Source: Limnephilus marmoratus
Taxonomy: Eukaryota; Arthropoda; Insecta; Trichoptera; Limnephilidae
Assembly: GCA_917880885.1 (NCBI GenBank)
Contig: OU862922.1
Span: 25,172,627-25,236,626, forward strand
Direction: 5' to 3'
DNA length: 64,000 bases
The translations under genes were made by a program, and so were the position numbers. Under the pieces are notes generated by a model, which was given only the letters and a program-made list of their open reading frames with translations, ran no database searches and was not told where the DNA came from. This document shows positions 22,090 to 32,829 of the stretch, in pieces. Within the stretch, counting starts at the first letter, position 1. The number at the start of each line of letters is the position of its first letter.

Positions 22090-22640
22090 CTTTTTTTTTA
22101 ACATTAACTCCACACTGGAGGCCCAGAGGAAAATAACTTCCCTCAGGGCCTATGTCATCTTTAAAGATGCTGTGTGGAGGGTCTTTTGGAGGAAAGGAAG
22201 GAGTGAACACGGGTCTTGAAGAGACCTATGTTGTAGGAGGGAGGAAACACAGAGGCCGGCAAATCGTTCCACAGCCGAGCCGTTGAACTCAAGAACGAGT
22301 CATAGAAACGACCCGTACTCATGTGACTAATGTCAACCGTGTACAATGTTTGGCGCGTATTTGGCGTGTTTCCCGACAATGCACCGGTGCCGATGGGATC
22401 AATGACGCTAGTTCCTCGGAGCATCTTCCATTGTAATACCGGTAGAACAAGGACAGCATTCCCACCTGACGCCTGTGCTCTAAAGATTGCAGTCCGTCTG
22501 TTAAGATGGGAGAATCTATCAGACGGACCGCCTGTTTCTGCACAGAGTCAGGGGTTTTTTTTTTTGGCATTTTGGAGCTCCAGACCAGAGGTGGCTGCCA
22601 AATTCAACCGTGGGGCGCACTTGCGATTTGTACAGGGTTA
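22090..22640 (-). pseudogene. LINE C copy A: ORF2 C-terminus and 3' tail, frameshifted
   Basis: Minus-strand 22570-22319 reads DSVQKQAVRLIDSPILTDG and then LEHRRQVGMLSLFYRYYNGR. After a frameshift, 22424-22161 reads DISHMSTGRF, ARLWNDLPASVFP and LFKTRVHSFL, the C-terminus of a non-LTR ORF2. The 3' UTR is the tail 'ctccacacagcatc...ggcctccagtgtggagttaatg' with poly-A. Strongly 5'-truncated and dead. Copies B and C lie at 29365 and 30945. Confidence 0.75.
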
Positions 22641-22829
22641 GCAGTTGTGTTATTATTAAAATGTCTAAAGTGAAAATTATTAAAATGTCTAAATGACCGT
22701 TAACGATTTTAAATAGTAATAAAACATCACTTTTTTTGCTGTGATAATACGGATAGTTTAAGTATTTTACTCAAGCAAACAAAAACGCACCTACTTTGCT
22801 AACTCACAGATACAACGGGGAACACATTA

Positions 22830-24300
22830 TGGGAATAAATACTGGTTATGTTGACACTATGGGAAATAAATACTTAGGTGATGTTGACACTGATGTTGAG
22901 ATGTCGGCGGCCGATCGTAAAAGAGGCAGATCATGATGCGCCTAGCCACATCATGAAGTGCCTGGCGGCAGATCGTGATTGGAGGCGCATCATGATTTGC
23001 CTGATTTTACGATCGGCCTGCGACATAGACATCATGGGAAATAAATACTTAGGTGATGTTGAGACTAAGGGAAATAAATACTTAGGAGATGTTGACACTA
23101 TGGGAAATAAATACTTACGTGATGTTGATATCATGGGAAATAAATACTTAGGTGATGTTGACACTATAGGAAATAAAAACTTAGGTGTTGTTGACACTAT
23201 GGGAAATAAATACTTACGTGATGTTGATACCATGGGAAATAAATACTTAGGTGATGTTAACACTATAGGAAATAAATACTTACGTGATGTTGACACCAAG
23301 GGAAATAAATACTTAGGTGATGTTGAGACTATGGGAAATAAATACTTACATGATGTTGATATCATGGGAAATAAATACTTAGGTGATGTTAACACTATAG
23401 GAAATAAATACTTAGGCGATATTGACACTATGGGAAATAAATACTTACGTGATGTTGATATCATGGGAAATAAATACTTAGGTGATGTTGACACTATAGG
23501 AAATAAAAAACTTAGGTGTTGTTGACACTATGGGAAATAAATACTTACGTGATGTTGATACCATGGGAAATAAATAGTTAGGTGATGTTAACACTATAGG
23601 AAATAAATACTTACGTGATGTTGACACCAAGGGAAATAAATACTTAGGTGATGTTGAGACTATGGGAAATAAATACTTACATGATGTTGATATCATGGGA
23701 AATAAATACTTAGGTGATGTTAACACTATAGGAAATAAATACTTTGGCGATATTGACACTATGGGAAATAAATACTTAGGTGATGTTGACACTATGGGAA
23801 ATAAATACTTAGGAGATGTTGACACTATGGGAAATAAATACTTAGGTGATGTTGACACTATGGGAAAAAATGCTTAGGTGATTTTGAGACTATGGGAAAT
23901 AAATACTTAGGCGATGTTGACACTATGGGAAATAAATACTTACGTGATGTTGATACCATGGGAAATAAATACTTAGGTGATGTTAACACTATAGGAAATA
24001 AATACTTAGGTGATGTTGACACCAAGGGAAATAAATACTTACGTGATGTTGATATCATGGGAAATAAATACTTAGGTGATGTTGACACTATAGGAAAAAA
24101 ATACTTAGGTGATGTTGACTCTATGGGAAATAAATACTTACGTGATGTTGATACCATGGGAAATAAATAGTTAGGTGATGTTAACACTATATGAAATAAG
24201 TACTTACGTGATGTTGACACCAAGGGAAATAAATACTTAGGTGATGTTGAGACTATGGGAAATAAATACTTAGGAGATGTTGACACTATGGGAAATAAAT
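22830..24300. repeat. 33-bp satellite array, left part
   Basis: About 40 units of 33 bp (core 'gggaaataaatacttagg' plus 'tgatgttgacacta'). Since 33 is divisible by three, one frame stays open as MGNKYLGDVDT repeats on the plus strand and as a similar repeat on the minus strand. A block of ten variant units is duplicated with a 331-bp period (23191 against 23522). A MITE interrupts the array at 22901-23026 and a LINE after 24300. Confidence 0.95.
22901..23026. mobile_element. Palindromic 126-bp MITE inside the satellite
   Basis: The left arm 'atgtcggcggccgatcgtaa' and the right arm, reversed, match over about 43 bases with few differences. The interior repeats GATCATGATG-like motifs. A related copy is at 49322-49458. 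GC content is well above the surrounding satellite, which marks it as an insertion. Confidence 0.7.
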
Positions 24301-25885
24301 AAAAGTGATTAACTACAGACCGGTGTGCCTTTTATCAACAATTCCTAAAGTTTTTGAAAAAATTCTTCTTAAAAAAATTATTTTCCAATTAAATCACATC
24401 ATTTCTCCCAAACAACATGGTTTTTCTGCTGGAAAATCTACCCTCACTAACTTGTTAACGTATCAAAACTATATATCTGATTCTATGTCTAATAAATGTC
24501 AAGTTGACTCTATTTATACCTATTTTAGTAAGGCTTTCGATAAAGTTAATCATAAGATATTGCTGAATAAACTGCATAAATTCGGTATTATTGGTTCACT
24601 ATATAAGTGGTTTAACAGTTACTTGGTCAACAGATTACTGGCTGTTAAAATTGATGATATATTTTCATACAAATTCACTGCTACGAGTGGTGTTCCCCAG
24701 GGGTCACATTTAGGTCCAATCTTGTTTTTATTATTTGTTAATGATGTGTTATATATTTTCAATGATGTTCAAGTATTAATGTTTGCAGTCGACCTGAAAT
24801 TATTCAAAGCAATCAGAAACATTAATGATTGCCGTATTTTGTCAAATAACTTGTTGAGATTTATCATATGGTGTCACGATAACCGCTTGCAACTTAACCC
24901 AAGCAAATGTCAAATTATGAGGTTTTATCGAATAAAGAATCCTATATTTTTCGATTATTCCATTAACAATATGTCGTTAGTATCTGTCTCGGAAATTAAT
25001 GACTTAGGTATTTGGTTTGACACGAAACTCAACTTCATCAAGCATATAGAAATAATAACCAATAAAGCTTTGAAAATGTTGGGATTTATTTTAAGGGTAT
25101 CTAGTGATTTTAATAATGTCAATACTGTAAAAACTTTATATATGTCACTAGTAAGGAGTCATATAGAATATAATTCCACGGTCTGGTCCCCAAATTATGA
25201 GGTTCATTAACATGCGATTGAAAGAATCCAAAATAAATTTTTAAGATATGTAAATTTTAAAATGGGCATTCCTAGTGAATGCCTAAATTACGATAACCTA
25301 CTTCGTTCATTAAATTTAATAAAATTATCTGATCGTAGAATCATTTTCGATTTAACCTGTTTGTATAAAATCATTAATTCAATGTTTGACACCCCTGATT
25401 TATTATATGTAATCTCCTTACATACTCCAGGCAGGTCAGTCACAAGACAGTACCTACCATATTATTGTGGCAATTCTAAGTCAACATGCCAATATTATAC
25501 TCCTATGCGACGGATTCAACAGCTTGGAAACAAATACTCCGATGTTGTTGATATATTTATTATATTTTAATATATAAGGATACCTTATTGAAGTTTTTTT
25601 CATCAAGTAGGGGAATGTGTTGATGAAACTGTTTGAATTGACTAGCATATTGGTGGTGTTTTGTCGGTTGAAGGAGGGAAGCTATTTTTGTATTTTTTTT
25701 TGTTTTTATATTTTGTGCCTGCATACTGTATGGATCAAATTCAATATTATTTTTGCTTTATATTTGTTTATGTGCAAGTGTTGTAAACAGTCATTTCCTG
25801 CACTATTTACTAGTATAATTTCGTAAATATTGTTAAGTGTATATATTTATGTAAAAGCCTAAATGGGCGTAAATAAATAAATAAA
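24301..25885 (+). mobile_element. 5'-truncated LINE inserted in the satellite
   Basis: About 1.6 kb, from the RT fingers region to a (TAAA)n tail. It starts abruptly after a satellite 'aaataaat', and the tail 'gggcgtaaataaataaata' runs straight into the next satellite unit. Tail and target therefore share TAAA sequence. The non-LTR clade is not resolved. Confidence 0.85.
24305..25570 (+). pseudogene. Dead reverse transcriptase (RT to C-terminus)
   Basis: The first 301 codons are open: INYRPVCLLST, KQHGFSAGKST, SKAFDKVNH, GVPQGSHLGPILF and the LNPSKCQ region are clear RT blocks. Both catalytic Asp boxes are broken. The usual YxD reads YTYFSKAFD (Asp replaced by Tyr), and FADD reads FAVD, with Val encoded at 24788-24790. 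An in-frame TAA at 25208-25210 then interrupts it. The C-terminus resumes with AIERIQNKFLRY and ends near 25570. N-terminal endonuclease and ORF1 are missing. It is clearly a fossil copy. Confidence 0.85.
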
Positions 25886-26167
25886 TACTTACACGATGTT
25901 GATATCATGGGAAATAAATACTTAGGTGATGTTGACACTATGGGAAAAAATACTTAGGTGATGTTGAGACTTTGGGAAATAAATACTTAGGCGATGTTGA
26001 CACTATGGGAAATAAATACTTAGGTGATGTTGACACTATGGGAAAAAATACTTAGGTGATGTTGAGACTATGGGAAATAAATACTTAGGTGATGTTGACA
26101 CTATGGGAAATAAATACTTAGGTGATGTTGAGACTATGGGAAATAAATACTTACGTGATGTTGACAC
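25886..26167. repeat. 33-bp satellite array, right part
   Basis: Eight to nine further 33-bp units, continuous in type with 22830-24300, separated from it by the LINE. The array stops at 'gttgacacatttcgtgataag', where repeat family E begins. Confidence 0.95.
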
Positions 26168-26169
26168 AT

Positions 26170-26865
26170 TTCGTGATAAGAGGGAATAACCAGACAAACC
26201 TGAAATATATGTTTAAATCAAACAACAATATAACAATAACAACAACAAAAATAATTTAAATAGACTTCAAAAGATTTTTATTTTATAAAGTAAGGAAATA
26301 AATTAAAAAAAAATGTTTAAAAATGAATAGGGTTATAATGGTCGTTGGCAGATTTGTTAAATTTTCAAACAACGCACATTTCAAATCATATAATCACACA
26401 GCAAAATAAATCAATAAATTATCTAGGATAGGTAGCTACTTTTTAGAACTTTAATTTTAGTTAAAATAAAATCATTAAAAATAAAATCAGTCACGTGTTT
26501 TGTGACGAAAATACATCAGTAAGTCTATTTATTTACGGTCTTACAAACTAATGTTTTTCAGATGTTTTTAAACACTTATTTCGCTTAGACATTATTCAAA
26601 ATATATATATTTTTGATAAAAAATAATTACAAATAGTATATAATTTTAATAATTTTAACATTACACTTGTGAGCATTTTTATTGCTAACATGAATGTAGG
26701 AAATTATTATATCGAATTTTGAATGAAATAAAATCGATATTGTATTACAGAATATATGAGAATAATCAATCTTTCTCGCCGGAACCGCCCTGTACAGTTG
26801 CAAGGGTACGAACTCAAGACCATCTTTAGAGGAAATTTGAATTCCCGGCTATTGATTTATTGGGA
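26170..26865 (+). repeat. Dispersed repeat family E, copy 2
   Basis: Matches 9262-9955 and 59450-60175 block by block ('gataagagggaataaccaga', 'ataaaatcgatattgta', 'ggaaccgccctgtac'). Divergence is visible, so the insertions are old. Confidence 0.65.
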
Positions 26866-27106
26866 CTTAACTTGGTGAGTTTCGTGGATTATGTAAAAAT
26901 TTTATTCCAACACTATTCCTAACCAGTAGTTGTATTTTCGTAAACCTATACAATTGCAGTATTTTTAAATTTTTGTTTCTGGTATTAAAAAACATTTTAA
27001 GCTAAAAGTCTCGTGTTTTAAATTGACTCTCGTGTTAAAATTGTACTACCTACGTGTAATAGAGTTGGGCGTTAGAATTAATAACGATGAATTAATAAAA
27101 TTAAAA

Positions 27107-28345
27107 AAAAATCGAGTGCAGCTTACAAGCGGTATAAGCGAAACTATACGATATCAACCAATAGTTGAAAAATGAGGTCATAATAAAAGCGACCTAGCGT
27201 AATTTCCGTTTCATATCTCAACTAATAGGAGCCCTTTAAAGTGACATCATAATCAAAGCGGCCATTGAGCGCAGTTGATGCGTCGCAGGTGCAGTAATCG
27301 TCATTTCCGTTTCATCCGAAATCCAAATTACAGTGGGGCTATAGATGTTTCACTTCAAAAATAAAATAAAACAAATAATAATGTAGACTTGCTAGCTCCG
27401 CGGTAGAGCTGTGAAATCGAAGTTTCGGAGTTAAAGATCGCGGTTTTGGAATCCGACTTGCGTAAGAAAAAAGTAACTGTAACTGTTACAGATATACACA
27501 TATTATGTCACGAAAGCAACTGTGACGTTGCCGAGTTACAACCAAACTGCATGGGCCATCAAGGCGGGGAAGCCAATGTGGCGTTGGCGGTTTCATGGTA
27601 ATAATAGTTCATGGCTCATCTTCCATCCTTTTATTTTTATGTACGATAAAAATGTATGCGTTTTTACACGTGATCACTTTTCACACAGGCTTAAAATATC
27701 GCTGAAGAAGAAAAGGCGTGGCATTTAAGACATGACTATCTGCTTAGCAGGTACATATATCATGTGTATTATGATCATTACATAATATAAAATGAAGTCG
27801 CTCAAAATGTATGTGCTCATAGATCTTTTAAACTACGCAACGGCTTTTCATGCGGTTTTTACTAATAGATAGAGTGATTCAAGAGGAATTTATATGTATA
27901 ATACATGCTTATTATAGTAGAGAAAAGCCGAGAAATTCAAATATTCAATTCAGGCAGCGGGCAGCGGGCAGCTGGTGGTGTGGATTTTATGGTTGATTTT
28001 AATGTTGGGAAATGGCGTTGTGTTTCGTTAGCCGCAGGAACGTGTGTCCGGGTCTGCTAGTATAGTATAAAAATCACATCTACGCTGCCCGACCTCCCAC
28101 CACACACTCCCAACACCATTTTGAAGCGAAACTTCTATAACCTGCGACGCATCAACTGTGCTCATTGGCCGCTTTGATTATGATGTCACTTTTAAAGGCT
28201 CCTACTGGTTGAGATATGAAACGAAAATTACGCTAGGCCTGCGCTCATTGGTCGCTTGGTTTATGACCTCACTTTTTAAGTATTGGTTGAGATTGTTTTG
28301 GTAAAGTTTCGCTTACACCGCGTGTAAACTGCACTCGAATTTTTA
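27107..28345. mobile_element. Foldback element 1 with ~220-bp inverted arms
   Basis: 27107-27310 and 28120-28345 are inverted copies: outer 'tcgagtgcag.ttac', then 'gcgaaact', 'tgaggtcata', 'cgtttcatatctcaac', 'gtgacatcataatcaaagcgg' and 'gatgcgtcgcaggt'. The interior holds a tRNA-like relic (about 27390-27465) and a Helitron-like end (about 27740-28062). Clear target duplications were not seen. A related element lies at 32830-33965. Confidence 0.7.
27740..28062 (+). mobile_element. Helitron-like 3' end nested in foldback 1
   Basis: Runs from 'aaaatgaagtcgctcaaaatgtatg' to 'acgtgtgtccgggtctgctag' followed by T. CTAG-T fits the CTRR-T 3' rule of Helitrons. The same sequence lies reversed at 34156-34345. 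No helicase is encoded, so it would be non-autonomous. Confidence 0.5.
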
Positions 28346-28520
28346 TAAATACATCCATTAAATTTGATTTTGTTTGTTTTAATGAATGTATGAAGTTAAT
28401 TCTTGGAGGTGGATATTATATTATTTCGATCGAGCTGAAACTCTGCAGACGGACTTGTTGTCGATGACAATGCATTCTATCAACTTTTTATTAATTTTGG
28501 TGGTAATAAATAAAAATGAA

Positions 28521-29010
28521 TCGCCGAATTGTATGTACGCGCATAACTTCCGAATGACTGCACCAAATTGGATAATTCCTTTTATTGTGTGCTCGTTACT
28601 GTCAGGACAAGGTTTGTATAAAATTACTGGTAAACTCTGGCATTATGAAAATTGTATTAAAAAAAAAAAATTATCGCCGAAATGTATGTACGCGCATAAC
28701 TTCCGAACGACTGCACCAAATTGGGTAATTCTTTTTATTGTGTGTTCGTTATTGTCAGGACAAGGTTTGTATAAAATTACTGGTAAGCTCTGGCATTATG
28801 AAATATGTATAATTTGGTGGCACGCGAACTATTTGAAAACTGAATGTACCGGGACTGAATGTATGGAATGCGGGAGTTAGGTTAGAGGGGGGAGGGGGGT
28901 TCGCGGGACGGGGGAAGGGGGAGAGTGGAGTGGGGAGAGGAAAGGTGGAGGAGACGGAGTGCGAACGCAAAAGGGAACGGGACCAATGGGAAAGGACACG
29001 CAGGGAGAAA
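28521..29010. repeat. Direct ~153-bp duplication and G-rich tract
   Basis: 'tcgccgaa.tgtatgtacgcgcataacttccga.tgactgcacc' occurs at 28521 and again at 28674, with the sequence up to 'ctctggcattatgaaa' repeated. It is followed by 'ggaatgcgggagttagg' and a G/A-rich stretch. The same family lies reversed at 38175-38560 and 40230-40640 (C/T-rich tract, then 'caacaactcaccaaagtttcat'). Confidence 0.6.
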
Positions 29011-29545
29011 CAATTTCTTTATTAAATGGCATAGTAACGCACGCCGGGAACCAGCTATTTAATAATAAACTATAATTTCATCGATCTGTCATATTTAAAT
29101 CATTTGATTTTTTTATGTCCGAAGAGGCACGGAGAGAATTTTAATAACCTCTCAAAATGCTCAAACGGTGAAGCCAAACGTTTTTGGGACCAATACCCCT
29201 CCCACCAAACTTGACCTTTCTATGCAACTGATTATCGAGTCTCGCGCCGTTGTGAAAATGAGTTGAAGATTCTTAAAATACCTTATTAATTTATACCCAC
29301 ATACACACTACGCAGTCCAGTGGCAGTCCGAAAGTTTTCAGTCGGCTATAGTTTTTTTTTTTTTTTTTTTTACATTAACTCCATACAGGAGGCCTTGAGG
29401 AAAATAATTTCCCTCAGGGCCTATGTCATCTGGGATGCTGTGTGGAGGGTCTTTTTGAGGAGAGGAAGGAATGTACATTGGTCTTGAAGAGATCTATGTT
29501 GTAGGAAGGAGGAAACACAGAGGCCGGCAAATCATTCCACAGCCG

Positions 29546-29719
29546 AGCTGTTGAACATAATAATAATAATAATAATAATATATCTTTATTCAATTAAATT
29601 GGCAACATTACAACTAAAAAGTACACATTCAATGTAGATTACATCAGTACAAAAAAATTAACAAATAGAAAGTAATGTAAGAACGGTTATACAGAAGTAG
29701 CATAATTATACGATTCGAA
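29546..29719 (-). mobile_element. Short LINE end with (ATT)n tail nested in LINE C
   Basis: The minus strand ends '...gaataaagatatattattattatt'. The same ending closes the LINE relic at 62492-63060. It separates two parts of LINE C that are contiguous in copy A, apart from about 15 bases lost. Confidence 0.6.
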
Positions 29720-30463
29720 GAAACGACCCGTTCTCATGTGACAAATGTCAACCGTGTACAAATGTTGGGCACGCGTTTGGCGTGTTTCCCGACTACGCAC
29801 CGGTGCCGGAGGGATCAATGATGCTAGTTCCTCGGAGCATCTTCCATTGTAATACCGGTAGAACAAGGATAGCATTCCTACCCGACGCCTGTGCTCTAAA
29901 GATTGCAATCCGTCTGTTAAGATGGGAGAATCTATCAAACGGACCGCCCGTTTCTGCACAGAGTCGAGGGTATTTTTCAGGTTTTTATGAGCTCCAGACC
30001 AGAGGTGGCTGCCAAATTCAATCGTGGGGCGCACTTGCGATTTGTACAGGGTTAGCAGTTGTGCACTATTGAAGTATCTACGGGCCCTATACAGTACGCC
30101 CAGTTTCTGGGAGGCTAAATTTATTCTGGCTTCGATGGAGCCCCCATACCTGAGCTGGTCATTTAGGGTTACACCAAGCATATCAATGGAGGGCCTGTTC
30201 GGAAGATTGCTTCCGTTGAAAGAGACTAGATTTTCATTTCGATCCCTTTTAGTCGTAATCAGACAAGATTGGGTCTTTGAAACATTAAATTCAACGAGAT
30301 TATTTTTACCCCAAGAGAAAACACTCTCGAGGTAACCGTCCATTCTTTGCTTCAAAGCCCTACGAGCTGATGGAGTTTGTGAGCCCTTTGTGAGCTTGTC
30401 AAACAAAAAGCTTTCATGAACTGTACTATCATTCGCATAACAGTGAATTGGTGCATATGACAA
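29687..30463 (-). pseudogene. LINE C ORF2, RT palm to C-terminus
   Basis: A 258-codon open stretch begins at the catalytic box, which reads HCYANDSTV where YADD is expected, so one Asp is replaced by Asn. It continues with NVSKTQSCLITTKR, LGVTLNDQLRYGG, SQVRPTIEFGSHLWSG, DSVQKRAVRLIDSPIL, LEHRRRVGMLSLFYRYY and ends in the HMRTGRFFES region, where the nested insertion cuts it. The order of motifs is that of a non-LTR reverse transcriptase thumb and C-terminal tail. It is truncated at both ends and inactive. Confidence 0.8.
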
Positions 30464-31278
30464 AAGGTCCGTTGATGTGCAACAAAAAAAAAGAAAAAGT
30501 AAAAGATAGTGCCAAGATTGAAAATACGACGTTATTCAATTCAATTTCAGTGGCGGCAACTCGGGCGTTTATTTTATTTTCATTTATGTAGATAGTTTTC
30601 TTTTATCCTCCTCACTAGACAGAGTCTGTTCCGAGGCAGTTTTGTTGTTGTAGCTGAAAATATATTTTTTTCTCAAAATTTCAAAGTTTTGTATGAAGTT
30701 TTCAGGATATACTGAAATGTGGATGCGCCGCATCTTGAAAATATATAAAAATCGTTTTCAGCTACAACATCAAAAGCGTCGTATTTTTCAATCTTAGCAC
30801 TCTAGCTCACTGAAAACTCACGGACCGCCACTGCTACACACTTACTCACACCAGATAACCCCACAGGGAGATAAGCCATGAACCAGCATTGGTATGAAAC
30901 CGCGCGTATAAGAGTGTCGCCAACTTTGTTCACCAATACTTTATCTTTTTACGTTAACTCCACACAGATGTCCCGATGAAAATATTTTCTTTCAGAGCCT
31001 ATGTCATCTTTGGGGATGCTGTCTGGAGGGTTTTTTAATGGAAAGGAAGGAGTGAACCTGGGTCTTGATGAGACCTATGTTGTAGAAGGGAGGAAAAACA
31101 GAGGCCCGCAAATCGTTTCACAGCCGATGAACTCAGAGGATTCTATACTTTTGAATGTAGCTATAACTTTGTGGTTATCCATTATAGATAAACGAAACAA
31201 TTATAATATTATTTATTATAATTTTTTAAAATCAATATTATTCCATCCATATTTTAAAACTTTCAAATCAGTATACAT

Positions 31279-31345
31279 TTGCCCTGAAGAAGGAACGGTC
31301 GTTCTGAAACCGGTCGGATTTACTCAAATATAAAAGTGTTTCAAA
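31279..31345 (+). repeat. Penelope-like end with hammerhead-like core
   Basis: CTGAAGA (31284-31290), stem GGAAC-GTTCT, GAAA (31306-31309), CCGGTCGG, then 'ataaaagtgtttcaaacaaag'. The core is complete for a type CTGANGA/GAAA hammerhead. Confidence 0.5.
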
Positions 31346-31589
31346 CAAAGTTAAATTGTTTCTTTTTGTTTGTTCATATACACTAATAGAAAGGTAGTCA
31401 ATAATCAACTAAATTTAAATAAAAGTCCCATACTAAGATTGTTCCCCATTGATAAAGAACATGTCCGTTCCCTTCCCAATTCTCCATCTATGCCTCCTTC
31501 CTCCTCCTCCACTTGACGAGTCCAGCCCATTTTTGGTAAATTATATATTATAACACACATGTAACCTAATGTTAGTAGAGTATTATACT

Positions 31590-31665
31590 GCCCTGATGAA
31601 GCTACGGTTGTAGCAAAACCCGGTCGGCATAAAGTATAAAAATAAAAGTGGTGTTTACAAAGTTA
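31590..31665 (+). repeat. Penelope-like end, second copy
   Basis: CTGATGA (31593-31599), perfect 5-bp stem GCTAC-GTAGC, then AAAA (GAAA expected) and CCCGGTCGG, followed by 'ataaaagtggtgtttacaaag'. It is about 310 bases downstream of the previous one in the same orientation, as expected for a long-terminal-repeat-like pair. Confidence 0.5.
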
Positions 31666-32339
31666 TTGTTTTATTTTAAATTAAATTGTTTCATTTATCA
31701 GTGAATTCTCCTGTGACAAATGTCTACTGTTTACAAATGTTGGGTGCGCGTTTGAGGTGTTTCCCGACTGTGCACCGGTGCCGAAGGAATCAATGACGCC
31801 ATGTCCTCGGAGTATCTCCCATTGAAATACCGGTAGAACAAAGACACCAATCCCATCCCACGTCTGTGCTTTAAAGATTGCAATCCGTTTTTCAAGATAG
31901 GAGAATCGTCAAACAGACCGCGTGTTTTAACACAGAGTCATGGTTTTTTTTGGTTTTTTAGTTATAGCACTGCAAATCGCATTTAGTCGTGGGGTTTGGT
32001 CGTGGCACGCCTTATCTCTATTTATTTACATTATCAACGATGGTTCCATGACAGTTGATTCCCGAAAGAAACTCACCTAATCGCAATGTTACACTTTAGT
32101 CACTTTAGAAAATCAGTACAGCAATCAATGAAACTTTTTTTTATATTCAGCAGTTTTACAAATAGTCAGCAAAACTGATTATCTAACCAACCGTCAAAGC
32201 GTTTCCTCGGAGGAATAGGCAGGGAGGATAGACCGCCACACAACTCTGACTTAAGGCTCCACAACCGGGGTCGAAAAGAAGAAGATGTAGAGATACGAAA
32301 TGACGAATGTTAGAGGAGAGCGCTAACATTTACAGCGAC

Positions 32340-32650
32340 AAAATCGATGCGAAAATGGCGAAAATGTTTAATAAAACACGACTCGTTTAAAATAGAGCAA
32401 AAATCTCACGGGCATTGTCTTCAACAGTATTTAAAGAAACACTGTGAATTTTTTCATAAATATAACTTATAAAATAACTGAAATACACGTGTTTATAATA
32501 ATTTTTGGAGCATACTTTGCGATTTTTTTCTATCGAGGGAATTTTTTATAATTTGTGTTTCGGCGAGGGCAATGTCTAGATATTATCTTCAAGAATAGGT
32601 AACATATATTTTTTTAAGACCTTTAAAACTTAACGTGTTTAAGGGAGATA
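32340..32650 (+). repeat. Dispersed repeat family D, copy 3
   Basis: The longest copy. It matches 2708-2965 in the same orientation and 19495-19660 reversed. Non-coding. Confidence 0.55.
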
Positions 32651-32829
32651 TGTAAGCAATCGGTAGAAATTCGGGTTGCGGGCCCTTTACTTGCTTCATT
32701 CAAAGTCATGTATCGTCTCGTACTAACTCGTATATTATTATGTCTTTTGACATAACCCGACTTTTGTTTTGAACCGCAAGAACACGAAATCTGATTTTTT
32801 AATTAATAACTATATGTTGTATGAAGTTA

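Larger units (their letters stand above)
29365..30480 (-). mobile_element. LINE C copy B with a nested insertion
   Basis: 3' end at 29365 (poly-T on this strand), tail 'ctccatacaggaggccttgagg', 3' region matching copy A to about 29546, then a foreign ~170-base piece (29546-29719), then ORF2 sequence to 30480. Upstream parts are missing. Confidence 0.75.
30945..32020 (-). mobile_element. LINE C copy C, split by a Penelope-like insertion
   Basis: 30945-31137 matches the LINE C tail and 3' region, and 31705-32020 matches the ORF2 C-terminal region of copies A and B ('gcaccggtgccga', 'ataccggtagaac', 'aaagattgcaatccg'). The ~565 bases between (31138-31704) are unrelated to LINE C and carry two hammerhead-like motifs. 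Confidence 0.65.

Noticed and set aside
22878..23525. 215-codon ORF of MGNKYLGDVDT repeats, with matching minus-strand ORFs
   Set aside because: The unit is 33 bp, so any stop-free frame stays open. Both strands are open, the array has indels and a MITE, and there is no initiation or splice context.
22830..26167. Possible CRISPR array
   Set aside because: Units are contiguous with no unique spacers, and the genome is eukaryotic.
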